A stretch of 64,000 nucleotides of DNA from Porphyrobacter sp. GA68 (GTDB lineage: Bacteria; Pseudomonadota; Alphaproteobacteria; Sphingomonadales; Sphingomonadaceae), in assembly GCF_022605525.1 (NCBI RefSeq), contig NZ_JAKQYJ010000002.1, forward strand, positions 372,001-436,000, in the 5' to 3' direction. Positions 8,376-16,607 of this stretch are shown piece after piece. Position numbers and translations under genes: made by a program. Positions within the stretch are counted from its first letter, which is position 1, and each line of letters begins with the position of its first letter. The notes under the pieces are model-generated. The model saw only the letters and a list, made by a program, of their open reading frames with translations. It was not told the DNA's origin and ran no database searches.

Positions 8376-9008
8376 TCACGCGTACTTGGCGGTTGCCGGC
8401 AACCGCCGTCTGCCTCGCATCGCTGCGCCAATCGCGCCAAAGCCGGCCACCAGCATCGCCCAGGTAGAAGGTTCCGGAACCGCGGGAATGTTGAGGGTGC
8501 CCTGGAACGCCTGAGAAACGGTCGGTCGGCCGCCCAGGAAACTAAGGGTTCCGGAGCTTGCGAAGCTGCCTGTAGCTCCGGCGAAGAACCCTGTACCACC
8601 GGTCACGAGATGGCTTTGAGAAACGGAAAACAGCCCCTGCGACAGCAGATTCAATTCCCCGCTGTAAGTGCCGATCAGCGTATCTCCTCCGCCAAAATCG
8701 AAGGTGAACTCGCCGAGGTCGAACAGGCTTGGTCCGGTTACGGACAGCGGCAGCTGGATACAATGCGACAATGTAGGCGTAAAACTGCCCAGGTTCGATA
8801 TACCTGAAGACGTCGCGGACGGCGGGTTGTTGACCACATTGGTGGTGGCGCGCGAACCGCATCGCGCCGCCGCTGGACCAGGAGCATCGACGTTCTGGCG
8901 CGATCCTTGGAACACGACCGTCGCCGCCTGAGCGGCGGACGCGGTCAAGAGCATGGCGCATGCCGCCAGCGAAGTGAGAGAGCGTTTCACATCCTTTCTC
9001 CTTTTCAT
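8376..9008 (-). CDS. Secreted PEPxxWA-CTERM anchor protein
   Basis: 210 residues: a basic N-terminus and signal peptide (about 1-28, ending ASAAQA), a Gly/Ser/Thr-rich beta-type middle with two cysteines (AARCGSR, LSHCIQL), and a C-terminal sorting signal VPEPSTWAMLVAGFGAIG followed by an Arg-rich tail RGRRR. PEP-CTERM tails are recognised by exosortase/archaeosortase-type transpeptidases and such proteins are tied to exopolysaccharide production. No exosortase or EPS locus is in the window, so the processing enzyme must be elsewhere. The body matches nothing I recognise. The intergenic region upstream (9009-9181) shows an imperfect TTTTCC...GGAAAA dyad. Confidence 0.8.
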   Translation of the reverse strand: MKRRKDVKRSLTSLAACAMLLTASAAQAATVVFQGSRQNVDAPGPAAARCGSRATTNVVNNPPSATSSGISNLGSFTPTLSHCIQLPLSVTGPSLFDLGEFTFDFGGGDTLIGTYSGELNLLSQGLFSVSQSHLVTGGTGFFAGATGSFASSGTLSFLGGRPTVSQAFQGTLNIPAVPEPSTWAMLVAGFGAIGAAMRGRRRLPATAKYA

Positions 9009-9181
9009 GAATCGCCCCTTTCATGGCGGGGCCGACTTCGGAGTTGCAGGTTGAGCGCTCCTCGGGCTGCAGCCCATGAAGATAAGCTGCATTTTTCCTG
9101 AATTCGCGGAAAATTACCTCGTTCCAACGATTTGTGCAGCTTCTTTGTCGTGAAAGAAAGGACTTCGCGGCGCTTCGCCAA

Positions 9182-10747
9182 TCATATTGTGGTGAGGGAA
9201 CCGCCTCTGAAATCAGGGCCGGTGCCCGCCTCCTTCCAGTAGCGTACGAGACCCATGTCCGTGCAAAGCTCGCCAAAGCGCGGCTCCAACCGCAGGTTCT
9301 GCGTTGCTGGGATCCACAGCATCATGGTCATGCGGTGATGCTGATCGGTGACGGAGGGTTGCGCGTGGGTGTGCCGCTGGTTCACCAGCACGGGCCCGCG
9401 CTGCACCAGAAACCCGCGGGCCACTTCGTACGCTTCGGCCGCCTCACCCAGAGCGCTGAGAACCATGATGGCAGTAATCGCCTGACCAGGACCGACAGCC
9501 GCAGCCCTCTTGTTCGCGGCCACTGCCTGCGACTTCGACCCTCCGGCAGGGTCGGATAACGCCTCCAGCGACACATTCAGCAGGTGCATGGCCTGGGCCG
9601 GCATAGGCGGTCGGCCCGGCGACCTGTGCAACATCACCAGCGCCCTGTCCGCGCGGTCGGTAAACGCGAAGGTCCAGAACCGTGCAAACCATACGGCAGG
9701 GTGGTTCGGCCATGACTGCATCGCCCGGTCGGCAGTGGCATCGGCATCGGCAAGACGCCCGCTGCTCCACAGGGTATAGACGCGGCGGAACTGAAGATCA
9801 GGAGATAGCGGGTCCAGACGCTCCAGAAAGTCAAGGCGCTTGAGGCACGCCCGCACCTGTCCGGTTGACATGAGCAGTGTGGCAAGGGCGGCGGTGGCGA
9901 AACGGTTCTGAGGGTCGACCTCCAGCACTTGGCGCAGACGGCGTTCCTGTTGAAGCCAGTTGCCAAAGGATGGCATCAGCAGCGCCAGCGCAGTCATGGC
10001 GTGCGGCTCCTGCCGATCGATTGCGAGAGCCCGCCGCGCCGCGAGTTCAGCCTCGGCGCGCCTTCCGGCCACCTGTGCGGGCGGGCTGTATTCGGCGGCC
10101 GCCCGCAGCGACAGTGCCAAGAGGCCCCACGCCCGAGCGTGATCTGGATCGAGCTTCACCGCACGCTGAAAATCGGCAACTCCCTGCTGCTGCGGATCGG
10201 GCAAGCCTTGCCGCAGTGCGAGCAAGCCCCGCCCGACAAAACGGTCGGCATGCGATGGCGTACTCGTCACCCGCCACGCGGACATGGTGGCCAAACCCGC
10301 AAACGCGGCAGCTCCTCCTGCCATGAACCATCGGCGGGGGATAGCCCGCCGGGACCGGTCAGCCAGAAGGTGCGTGTCTTCGCCCGGCTTGGCAGGAGCC
10401 GGGCAGGCGATCCGGTAACCGCTTTTCGGGACCGTGACGACCTTGATGCGTTCCGCTCCGGCGCGGTGCAGGGCTCGGCGCAGTTCGGCGACGGCACCGT
10501 TCAGGGAATCTTCCGCCACGAACCGCCCGTTCCAGATCGCCTGCGTCAACTCGTCACGGGTAACAACCGCACCTTGAGCATCCAACAGGACAAGCAAGAG
10601 GTGCATCACGCGTGGCGGAACGGTGATAGCGCCGCCTGGTCCACTTATGCACCGGGTGGCGGGATCGGCGTGGATGTCAGCAATGGCAAGGGCAGGGCGA
10701 CGGACCAGATTGGCGGCGCTGGTTGATACCCGGTCGGTGCCATGCAT
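9182..10747 (-). CDS. CadC-like transcriptional regulator: winged helix, membrane segment, TPR-like C-terminus
   Basis: 521 residues. Residues about 15-115 form an OmpR/PhoB-type winged helix (PPRVMHLLLVLLDAQGAVVTRDEL, DSLNGAVAELRRAL, VPKSGYRI). A basic stretch (RSRRAIPRRW) leads into one hydrophobic segment near 140-157 (FMAGGAAAFAGLATMSAW), and the rest is alpha-helical with tetratricopeptide-like repeats (FQRAVKLDPDHARAWGLL, ARRALAIDRQEPHAMTAL, LRQVLEVDPQNRFATAAL). This is the plan of membrane one-component regulators such as CadC/ToxR-like proteins with a TPR sensor in the periplasm. It is upstream of and co-oriented with the PEP-CTERM gene, a possible target. Its Shine-Dalgarno lies in a hairpin loop (10749-10770). 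Confidence 0.82.
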   Translation of the reverse strand: MHGTDRVSTSAANLVRRPALAIADIHADPATRCISGPGGAITVPPRVMHLLLVLLDAQGAVVTRDELTQAIWNGRFVAEDSLNGAVAELRRALHRAGAERIKVVTVPKSGYRIACPAPAKPGEDTHLLADRSRRAIPRRWFMAGGAAAFAGLATMSAWRVTSTPSHADRFVGRGLLALRQGLPDPQQQGVADFQRAVKLDPDHARAWGLLALSLRAAAEYSPPAQVAGRRAEAELAARRALAIDRQEPHAMTALALLMPSFGNWLQQERRLRQVLEVDPQNRFATAALATLLMSTGQVRACLKRLDFLERLDPLSPDLQFRRVYTLWSSGRLADADATADRAMQSWPNHPAVWFARFWTFAFTDRADRALVMLHRSPGRPPMPAQAMHLLNVSLEALSDPAGGSKSQAVAANKRAAAVGPGQAITAIMVLSALGEAAEAYEVARGFLVQRGPVLVNQRHTHAQPSVTDQHHRMTMMLWIPATQNLRLEPRFGELCTDMGLVRYWKEAGTGPDFRGGSLTTI

Positions 10748-10748
10748 C

Positions 10749-10770
10749 GCGCAATCTCCTCCGATTGCGC
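10749..10770 (-). promoter_or_regulatory. Hairpin enclosing the Shine-Dalgarno of the CadC-like regulator
   Basis: On the minus strand GCGCAATC - GGAGGA - GATTGCGC: a perfect 8-base-pair inverted repeat whose 6-base loop is exactly the Shine-Dalgarno core, ending one base before the ATG at 10747. It could gate translation (thermosensor, protein or sRNA target) or be a dyad operator for the regulator itself. Confidence 0.6.
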
Positions 10771-10860
10771 AGGAAGATACCTCAAGAAGTCGCGGAAATC
10801 CAGTTATCGGCGCTCAGCCGTGACCCTCGTCTACTCTGCCGCGAACCTCGCCGAGTGGGC

Positions 10861-13179
10861 TCAGGCTAGCTTTACGAAGCTGTCTATGACCCGCTTGGTT
10901 CCGCTCGTCTCGAAATCGATTTCCAGCTTGTTGCCCTCCTGATCAATCACTTCGCCGTAACCGAACTTGTCGTGGAACACGCGCGCTCCGATGGCGATGT
11001 CGCCGCGAGGCTTGGCAGCGAAGCTGGCGGCACTGCGGCGACTTTCCGGCACGGCAAGCTGGCGGGCGTCGTAACCAGTGGCAATGGCCCGCTGCCATCC
11101 CGGCCCGCGGCCCGCGCTCCGGTCTGGACGTGACTGCGCCACGTGAGCGAATGGGTCTTCCTGTTCTGACCAATTGGCCCGCCACAGTGATGCACCGCCG
11201 GTCATGGTGCTTTCCTGCTCGACATGCTCACCGGGCAAATCATCGATGAACCGGCTGGGGATGGAACTGGTCCAGCTGCCATAAATGCGCCGGTTCGCTG
11301 CGTTGAGGATGGTGCAACGCTTCCGGGCACGCGTGATTGCGACATAGGCGAGGCGGCGCTCCTCCTCGAGACTGGCAACCCCGCCTTCATCCAGCGCCCG
11401 CTGTGAAGGGAACACGCTGTCTTCCCATCCGGGCAGGAACACGTGATCGAATTCCAGCCCCTTGGCAGCGTGCATGGTCATGATGGTGATCTTCTCCCCA
11501 TCGTCCCGCGCATCGTTGTCCATCACCAGGCTGACATGCTCCAGGAAGCTTCCGAGCGTGTCGTAGTCTTCCAAGGCGCGGGCGAGTTCCGTAAGGTTCT
11601 CCAGCCGGCCGGCACTCTCTGCATTCCGCTCCTTTTGGAGCATGTCTTCGTAGCCGCTTTCGCTGATGACGTTGCGCAGCAGGTCGGCCGGAGACAGGAT
11701 CGCAGCATCCTCCCGCCATTTTACGAACTGGGTCAGCAGGCCGCCCAGTGTATTGGCGGCGCGGGTCGGTAACTCGTCGCTGTCGGCAAGCTGCAGGGCC
11801 GCGGCGGCCAGAGGCATTCCGCTGCGGCGCGCGTGACGGCGCATGGCTTCCAGCGTCTTGGCGCCCAGGCCTCGCTTGGGCTGGTTATAGATGCGTTCGA
11901 ACGCCAGATCGTCGGCTGGCTGGGCAATGACGCGCAGGTAGGCGAGGGCATCGCGTATCTCCGCCCGTTCGTAGAACCGGAAGCCGCCGATGATCCGGTA
12001 GTTCAGGCCGATCTGGATGAAGCGATCTTCGAACTCGCGGGTCTGATATTGCGCGCGTACCAAGATGGCAATCTGATCCAGCGAAGCGCCGCCGCGTTCC
12101 AGCCGTTCGATCTCCTCGCCGACCCGGCGCGCTTCCTCGGGCGCGTCCCACACACTGATGACGCGTAGCTTTTCCCCGGCCGGCAATTCCGTCCACAGGG
12201 TCTTGCCGAGCCGTTCGCTGTTCGCGCCAATCAGGCCGGACGCGGCCGCGAGGATCTGCGGGGTGGAGCGGTAATTCTGTTCGAGGCGGATGACCGTGGC
12301 GCCGGGAAAGTCCTTCTCGAACCGCAGGATGTTGGCAACTTCCGCCCCGCGCCACGAATAGATGGACTGATCGTCGTCGCCGACCACGCAGATGTTCTGC
12401 CGCGCCTGTGCCAGCAGTCGCAGCCAGGCATACTGCACCTGGTTGGTGTCCTGATATTCGTCAACCATGATGTATTTGAAGCGGCGGTGGTACTGTTCAA
12501 GGACGTCAGGGTTGCCGCGCAGGATGTTGACCATGTGAAGGATAAGGTCGCCGAAGTCGCAGACATTCAGCGCTTTCAGCCGTTCCTGATACAGGGAATA
12601 GAACTGCTGACCCCGGCCGTTCGCAAAGGCTTCGTTCTCCACGGCATCGAGATCGTCGGGGTTCATGCCCCGGTTTTTCCACCTGTCGATCAGTCCGGCG
12701 AGCTGCCGGGCAGGCCAGCGCTTCTCATCCAGATCGTTGTCGATGATAAGCTGCTTGAGCAAGCGCAGTTGATCATCCGTATCAAGGATGGTGAAGTTGC
12801 TTTGCAGTCCGACCAGTTCTGCATGCCGCCGCAGCATCTTTGCGCAGATGGAGTGGAACGTGCCGAGCCATGGCATGCCTTCCACTGATTGGCCCATGTG
12901 TTCGCTCACCCTCTCGCGCATCTCCCGCGCGGCCTTGTTGGTGAAGGTCACGCAGAGGATTTCGCCCGGCCATGCCAAGCGTGCGGCGATCAGGTGCGCA
13001 AGCCGCGCGGTCAGGGCCGCCGTCTTGCCGGTCCCTGCGCCTGCCAGCATCAGCACCGGTCCTTGTGTGGTAAGCACCGCTTCGCGCTGCGACGGGTTCA
13101 GACGACGCATGTAAAGCGGCTCGACATGGGCCGGAACGCGGTCGGAGGTTGAGGACTGAGGCATGGTTGCCGCGAACAT
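10861..13179 (-). CDS. uvrD: ATP-dependent DNA helicase UvrD/PcrA
   Basis: 772 residues, SF1A 3'-5' helicase for nucleotide excision and mismatch repair. Seen: RLNPSQREAVLTTQGPVLML then Walker A AGAGTGKT (46-53), VTFTNKAAREMRERV, motif II VDEYQDTNQ, motif III GDDDQSIYSWRGA, LEQNYRSTP, and in the 2A domain TMHAAKGLEFDHVFLPG and VAITRARKR. The C-terminal 50 residues (GARVFHDKFGYGEVIDQEGN...) form the Tudor-like domain that docks on RNA polymerase in PcrA. Start could also be ATG 13164 (residue 6). Divergent from a secreted protein gene. Confidence 0.93.
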   Translation of the reverse strand: MFAATMPQSSTSDRVPAHVEPLYMRRLNPSQREAVLTTQGPVLMLAGAGTGKTAALTARLAHLIAARLAWPGEILCVTFTNKAAREMRERVSEHMGQSVEGMPWLGTFHSICAKMLRRHAELVGLQSNFTILDTDDQLRLLKQLIIDNDLDEKRWPARQLAGLIDRWKNRGMNPDDLDAVENEAFANGRGQQFYSLYQERLKALNVCDFGDLILHMVNILRGNPDVLEQYHRRFKYIMVDEYQDTNQVQYAWLRLLAQARQNICVVGDDDQSIYSWRGAEVANILRFEKDFPGATVIRLEQNYRSTPQILAAASGLIGANSERLGKTLWTELPAGEKLRVISVWDAPEEARRVGEEIERLERGGASLDQIAILVRAQYQTREFEDRFIQIGLNYRIIGGFRFYERAEIRDALAYLRVIAQPADDLAFERIYNQPKRGLGAKTLEAMRRHARRSGMPLAAAALQLADSDELPTRAANTLGGLLTQFVKWREDAAILSPADLLRNVISESGYEDMLQKERNAESAGRLENLTELARALEDYDTLGSFLEHVSLVMDNDARDDGEKITIMTMHAAKGLEFDHVFLPGWEDSVFPSQRALDEGGVASLEEERRLAYVAITRARKRCTILNAANRRIYGSWTSSIPSRFIDDLPGEHVEQESTMTGGASLWRANWSEQEDPFAHVAQSRPDRSAGRGPGWQRAIATGYDARQLAVPESRRSAASFAAKPRGDIAIGARVFHDKFGYGEVIDQEGNKLEIDFETSGTKRVIDSFVKLA

Positions 13180-13225
13180 CTAGAGAACGGGTCATGGAGG
13201 CGCAAGGGCATCTCGCCGCAGTCTC

Positions 13226-13250
13226 GGAACCGAAGCGGCGGCAGGCCGTA
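13226..13250 (+). promoter_or_regulatory. Candidate EcfG-type (general stress) promoter
   Basis: GGAAC (13226-13230), 16-base spacer, CGTA (13247-13250). The alphaproteobacterial EcfG consensus is GGAAC-N16/17-CGTT, so only the last base differs. It ends 35 bases ahead of the secreted protein start at 13286. Confidence 0.35.
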
Positions 13251-13285
13251 AGGACCGCGAGACATTGCTTTCAAGGAGAAGTCCA

Positions 13286-14002
13286 ATGAAGAGTCTGATG
13301 ATTGCGGGGGTTGCCACGCTTGCTCTTGCCACTCTCCCGGCTGCGGGTAGTGCCCAGATGCAAGGCGGGACAAGCCAGCCCGGCAGCGCGATGACCGCCG
13401 AACAGCAGCGAGCGTACGATGCTCTCAGCGCGGAGGACCGTGCCACATACGACCGGATGCCTGCGGAACAGCAGCGCTATTTCATGACCCTGAATGCACA
13501 ACAGCGTCAGGCCTGGTTTCTGCTTGACGATGATCAGCGGATGCGGATGTACAATATGGATGCCACGCAGCGCGCCGCCGCCTGGACGAGCATCATGGAA
13601 CAGGTAAACGCCGCCAATGCCGGTGCCGCCGGAACCATGCAGCAAGGCACGGCCGGTAACGCCGGCACAACCATGGGCAACACCATGGCGAATCCGGCGT
13701 CTACCACTACCGCAACTGGGAGGACCACCGGCAGCACTATGACTGGCAGCACTGCTTCTGGTACGACCATGAACAACTCTGCCACCGGTGCCGCCACATC
13801 CGGAAACATCCGGTTCCAGAGCGCAACGGTAGTGCAGCCGATCGCTGACAATCGTCCGTCGACCACCGGCGAAGTGCCGGTCTGCGACCGCACCCGCACC
13901 GACAGCTGCATCAATCCGTGGGAAGCGGGTCGACGCGGTGCGAATGTCAACCGGCCGTTGGATACCTTCCCGGAGAACCGCGCGACCGCGCCGCGCCGCT
14001 AA
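13286..14002 (+). CDS. Secreted low-complexity protein, unknown function
   Basis: 238 residues starting at ATG 13286 with AAGGAGA 7 bases ahead. Signal peptide MKSLMIAGVATLALATLP...GSAQ. Residues about 40-105 are rich in Gln/Asp/Arg with repeated YDALSAEDRATYDRMPAEQQ-like units (AEQQRAYDAL, PAEQQRYFMTL, NAQQRQAWFLL, DDDQRMRMYNM). Residues about 115-178 are a Thr/Gly/Met/Ser/Asn low-complexity stretch with TG/TT repeats. The end has a conserved-looking motif with two Cys, VCDRTRTDSCINPWEAGRRG. I have seen similar C-terminal ends in sphingomonad hypothetical proteins, but no function is known to me. Followed by a strong terminator. Confidence 0.75.
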   Translation: MKSLMIAGVATLALATLPAAGSAQMQGGTSQPGSAMTAEQQRAYDALSAEDRATYDRMPAEQQRYFMTLNAQQRQAWFLLDDDQRMRMYNMDATQRAAAWTSIMEQVNAANAGAAGTMQQGTAGNAGTTMGNTMANPASTTTATGRTTGSTMTGSTASGTTMNNSATGAATSGNIRFQSATVVQPIADNRPSTTGEVPVCDRTRTDSCINPWEAGRRGANVNRPLDTFPENRATAPRR

Positions 14003-14021
14003 GCACTAACATATGCAAAGG

Positions 14022-14057
14022 AGAATAGCGGGCCATGCAAGGCCCGCTATTCTTTTT
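14022..14057 (+). terminator. Rho-independent terminator of the secreted protein gene
   Basis: A perfect 13-base stem AGAATAGCGGGCC/GGCCCGCTATTCT (14022-14034 and 14041-14053) with a 6-base loop, followed by TTTT. It overlaps the last codons and stop of the convergent rsmD gene. Confidence 0.85.
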
Positions 14058-14595
14058 CAGGCAGCAGAAACGTAAGCCGCGCCTTCCCAACAATGCGTTG
14101 GCCGTCGGTCCTGAAGCCGGGAATCTGGACGGTATCGTCAGCAGCTGTTTCCAGCACTGCCAGAGTGGCCGGGCCGATCCAGCGAAGGCGGAGGAGGCGG
14201 TGCAACGCAACCTGACCCGCTCCCGAACCGTAAGGCGGGTCCAGAAGGAGCAAATCCAGACCCTCGCGTGCTGGCCCCAGATCCAGAACGGATCCAGCGC
14301 GCACGGTGGCCCGTTCGCCAGCGTTCAGCGCCGCAAGGTTCTGACGCAGCACTGCAAGAGCCCCGCGATCCTGCTCGACGAACAGGCAGTGCGCGGCACC
14401 GCGCGACAACGCTTCCAGCCCCAGGGCACCCGAACCTGCGAACAGGTCCGCCACGCGCAGCTGCTCGAAGGTGCCCAGCCGGCTCACCAGCATGTTGAAA
14501 AGCGTTTCGCGAACGCGGTCGGCTGTCGGCCTTGTTATGTCGCCCCGCGGTGCCGCCAGTCGCCGTCCGCGCCACTCGCCGGCGATAACCCGCAT
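14047..14595 (-). CDS. rsmD: 16S rRNA (guanine(966)-N(2))-methyltransferase RsmD
   Basis: 182 residues, SAM-dependent Rossmann methyltransferase acting on assembled small subunits. Seen: start MRVIAGEWRGRRLAAP, RPTADRVRETLFNML, SAM-binding VADLFAGSGALGLEALSRG and the catalytic LLLLDPPYGSG (the DPPY form usual in RsmD). Upstream in-frame sequence belongs to rluB read in another frame and is not part of the protein. The start ATG overlaps the rluB stop by one base (TGATG), so the two are translationally coupled. The last codons lie within the neighbour's terminator stem. Confidence 0.93.
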   Translation of the reverse strand: MRVIAGEWRGRRLAAPRGDITRPTADRVRETLFNMLVSRLGTFEQLRVADLFAGSGALGLEALSRGAAHCLFVEQDRGALAVLRQNLAALNAGERATVRAGSVLDLGPAREGLDLLLLDPPYGSGAGQVALHRLLRLRWIGPATLAVLETAADDTVQIPGFRTDGQRIVGKARLTFLLPEKE

Positions 14596-15356
14596 CAGCG
14601 CGCCTTGGCGGGCAGGCTGCGCTGAAAGTCGAACAGTTCGCCCCGCGCCACCTCGCGCACCTGCCCACGCGCCAGATCGCCAAGTACAAACGGCCCGTAC
14701 GCGGTGCGGATCAGGCGGCTCACTTCCAGGCCGAAATGTTCCAGCACACGCCGCACCTCCCGGTTCTTGCCTTCGGTAAGAGTCAGCTCGACCCATTGGT
14801 TGCGACCTGTCCGGCGCTCCAGATTGGCGTTGATCGGGCCGTAATGGACCCCGTCAATCGTCACCCCCTCGATCAGATCCTCCAGCTGGGCCTGGCTGAC
14901 ATCGCCAAACGTGCGGGCGCGGTATGTGCGCGGCACGGCAGAAGACGGCAGTTCCATCGCCCGCTTCAGCGCGCCGTCATTCGTCAGCAACAGCAAACCT
15001 TCGGTGTTCAGGTCCAGGCGGCCGACCGGCATCACCCGCGGCGTTCCCGGCGGCAGGGCATTGCGCAGAGCGGTGTAGATCGTCGGCCGGCCGCTGAAAT
15101 CCCGCTCCGCCGTGAGCAGCCCCGCCGGCTTGTGGAACCGGAAAAGCCTTGCCTTGTCAGGCGCGGCAACGGGCTTTCCGTCGACATTCACACCGCCAAG
15201 TGTTTCGAGAAAGGTAGCGGGTGTCGTCACCTTTGCCCCGTTCAGCGTCACCCGCCCTTCCGCGATCATCCGTTCGACCTCGCGCCGGCTGGCGACGCCG
15301 GCCCGGGCGAGCAACTTGGCGATGCGATCCCCTTGCGGGCGTGGTTCAGCGGACAT
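14595..15356 (-). CDS. rluB: 23S rRNA pseudouridine synthase RluB-like
   Basis: 253 residues. N-terminal S4 RNA-binding domain (RIAKLLARAGVASRREVERM, about 10-60), then an RsuA/RluB-type catalytic domain with RFHKPAGLLT and the catalytic Asp motif GRLDLNTEGLLLLTNDG, then GKNREVRRVLEHFGLEVSRL near the end. RluB, RluE, RluF and RsuA are close relatives; the S4 domain and length favour RluB (U2605 of 23S rRNA), but the exact target site is inference. Coupled to rsmD. Confidence 0.85.
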   Translation of the reverse strand: MSAEPRPQGDRIAKLLARAGVASRREVERMIAEGRVTLNGAKVTTPATFLETLGGVNVDGKPVAAPDKARLFRFHKPAGLLTAERDFSGRPTIYTALRNALPPGTPRVMPVGRLDLNTEGLLLLTNDGALKRAMELPSSAVPRTYRARTFGDVSQAQLEDLIEGVTIDGVHYGPINANLERRTGRNQWVELTLTEGKNREVRRVLEHFGLEVSRLIRTAYGPFVLGDLARGQVREVARGELFDFQRSLPAKAR

Positions 15357-15374
15357 GGGCCGTGCGGTAAGGGG

Positions 15375-16532
15375 TCAGCCGCCCAGGCGCAAGGCGTGCT
15401 CCACCGCCTCATGATAACGGGCTATGCCTGTTTCGAGGGTGCCGAGCGTCAGTTGCGACACCGCGCCGCTTTGCAGTCCCTGCTGCCCCAGTTCCGCTGC
15501 CCGGAAATCCTCGGCAGCGAACACTCCTTCGTCCAGCAGGCGCCAACTCCGCTCCCAATGCTCTCTTGCCTTGTCCGTCTGCGGCTCTTCCGGGATGAGC
15601 ATGAAATCCTCGACCAGGGTGAGGTCGTGCGCCTGGGGGAAGAGTACCATGATGTTGAAGTAGTCCGGGGACGGGATGATGAGCGCACCGGGCAGCAACT
15701 GGTAGGCGAACGTCACCGCCCGGCGCAGCGCGGTCATGTCGCAAAGGTCGATGCTCTCCATCTCCTCGGCGCGGCCCACCGCCGAACGCTGGTGCGGCCC
15801 GATCAGGTCGCCAGCCGTCACGCCGTCCTTGAAGAAGCGGCCAATGGTCTGGGCGTGCAAGCGGGTAACATGGTAGCTTTCCAGAAAGGCGTCCATCACC
15901 AGCTTCCAGTTTGCCTTGACCTGATGCATTCGCCGCCGGAACAGCACATGGGTGTCCAGTCCCATGGCGAAAAGATCGGCGGCGAGAGCGTCGCAATCGC
16001 TGAAGTCGGCGGGCGCTTCCGGCGCGAACCAGATTACTCCGCCCGCCTCCATGCTGGGCAGTTCGGTCAGCCCCATGGCCTGCTTGTCCAGTTCGGGAAA
16101 GGTGTCGGGCCGGGGAAGGGCGAGCAGATCGCCGCTGAGCGCATAGGTCCACGCATGATAGGGGCACACCAGCCGCGCGGCGCATTGCGGCTCCGATCCC
16201 TCGACCAGCCTTGTTCCGCGATGACGGCAGACGTTCAGAAACACCCGCGCGATGCCGTTCTTGTCGCGTGTCACCAGCAACGGCCGGCCGGTGGCATCAT
16301 GGGCCACCGCCATGCCTGCGGATGGCAGCAGCGCGGAGGGACACAGGATCTGCGGCATCCGGTCAAAGATTGCCGCCCTCTCCGCCGCGTACCGCGCCGG
16401 GCAGGTATAGGCACTGGCGGGCACATGCCTGATCGACCGCTCCTCCGGCGGCAGAGGCTGCGCAATCCGGCGGGCGAGGGCGAGTTGCCCGGCTGTTGGC
16501 TGGCGGCGGGCCGCGATATCGATGGCGTTCAT
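15375..16532 (-). CDS. Rieske non-heme iron oxygenase, alpha (large) subunit type
   Basis: 385 residues. Rieske [2Fe-2S] ligands C102/H104 (CRHRG) and C123/H126 (CPYHAW); the mononuclear iron region has the expected D/E..H..H layout in DAFLESYHVTRLHAQ (H221, H226). Such oxygenases hydroxylate aromatic or aliphatic substrates or demethylate amines (e.g. carnitine/choline-type, vanillate-type). No reductase, ferredoxin or beta subunit gene is adjacent, so partners and substrate are unknown. Start ATG 16532 (MNAIDIAARR); the longer in-frame extension lies antisense to ampG and is rejected. Confidence 0.86.
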   Translation of the reverse strand: MNAIDIAARRQPTAGQLALARRIAQPLPPEERSIRHVPASAYTCPARYAAERAAIFDRMPQILCPSALLPSAGMAVAHDATGRPLLVTRDKNGIARVFLNVCRHRGTRLVEGSEPQCAARLVCPYHAWTYALSGDLLALPRPDTFPELDKQAMGLTELPSMEAGGVIWFAPEAPADFSDCDALAADLFAMGLDTHVLFRRRMHQVKANWKLVMDAFLESYHVTRLHAQTIGRFFKDGVTAGDLIGPHQRSAVGRAEEMESIDLCDMTALRRAVTFAYQLLPGALIIPSPDYFNIMVLFPQAHDLTLVEDFMLIPEEPQTDKAREHWERSWRLLDEGVFAAEDFRAAELGQQGLQSGAVSQLTLGTLETGIARYHEAVEHALRLGG

Positions 16533-16607
16533 CTGGCCGTTCCTATTTCCTGCTCCCGGCGCTAGTGTCGCAGATCGCACGGGAAGTTCAAAGGGGATGG
16601 GTCGGGG

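Noticed and set aside
9009-9181. EcfG promoter before the PEP-CTERM gene
   Set aside because: A GGAAC occurs on the minus strand but no CGTT-like -10 lies 16-17 bases downstream.
14736-16565. 609-residue open frame on the plus strand
   Set aside because: Antisense to rluB and the Rieske oxygenase; no domain features.
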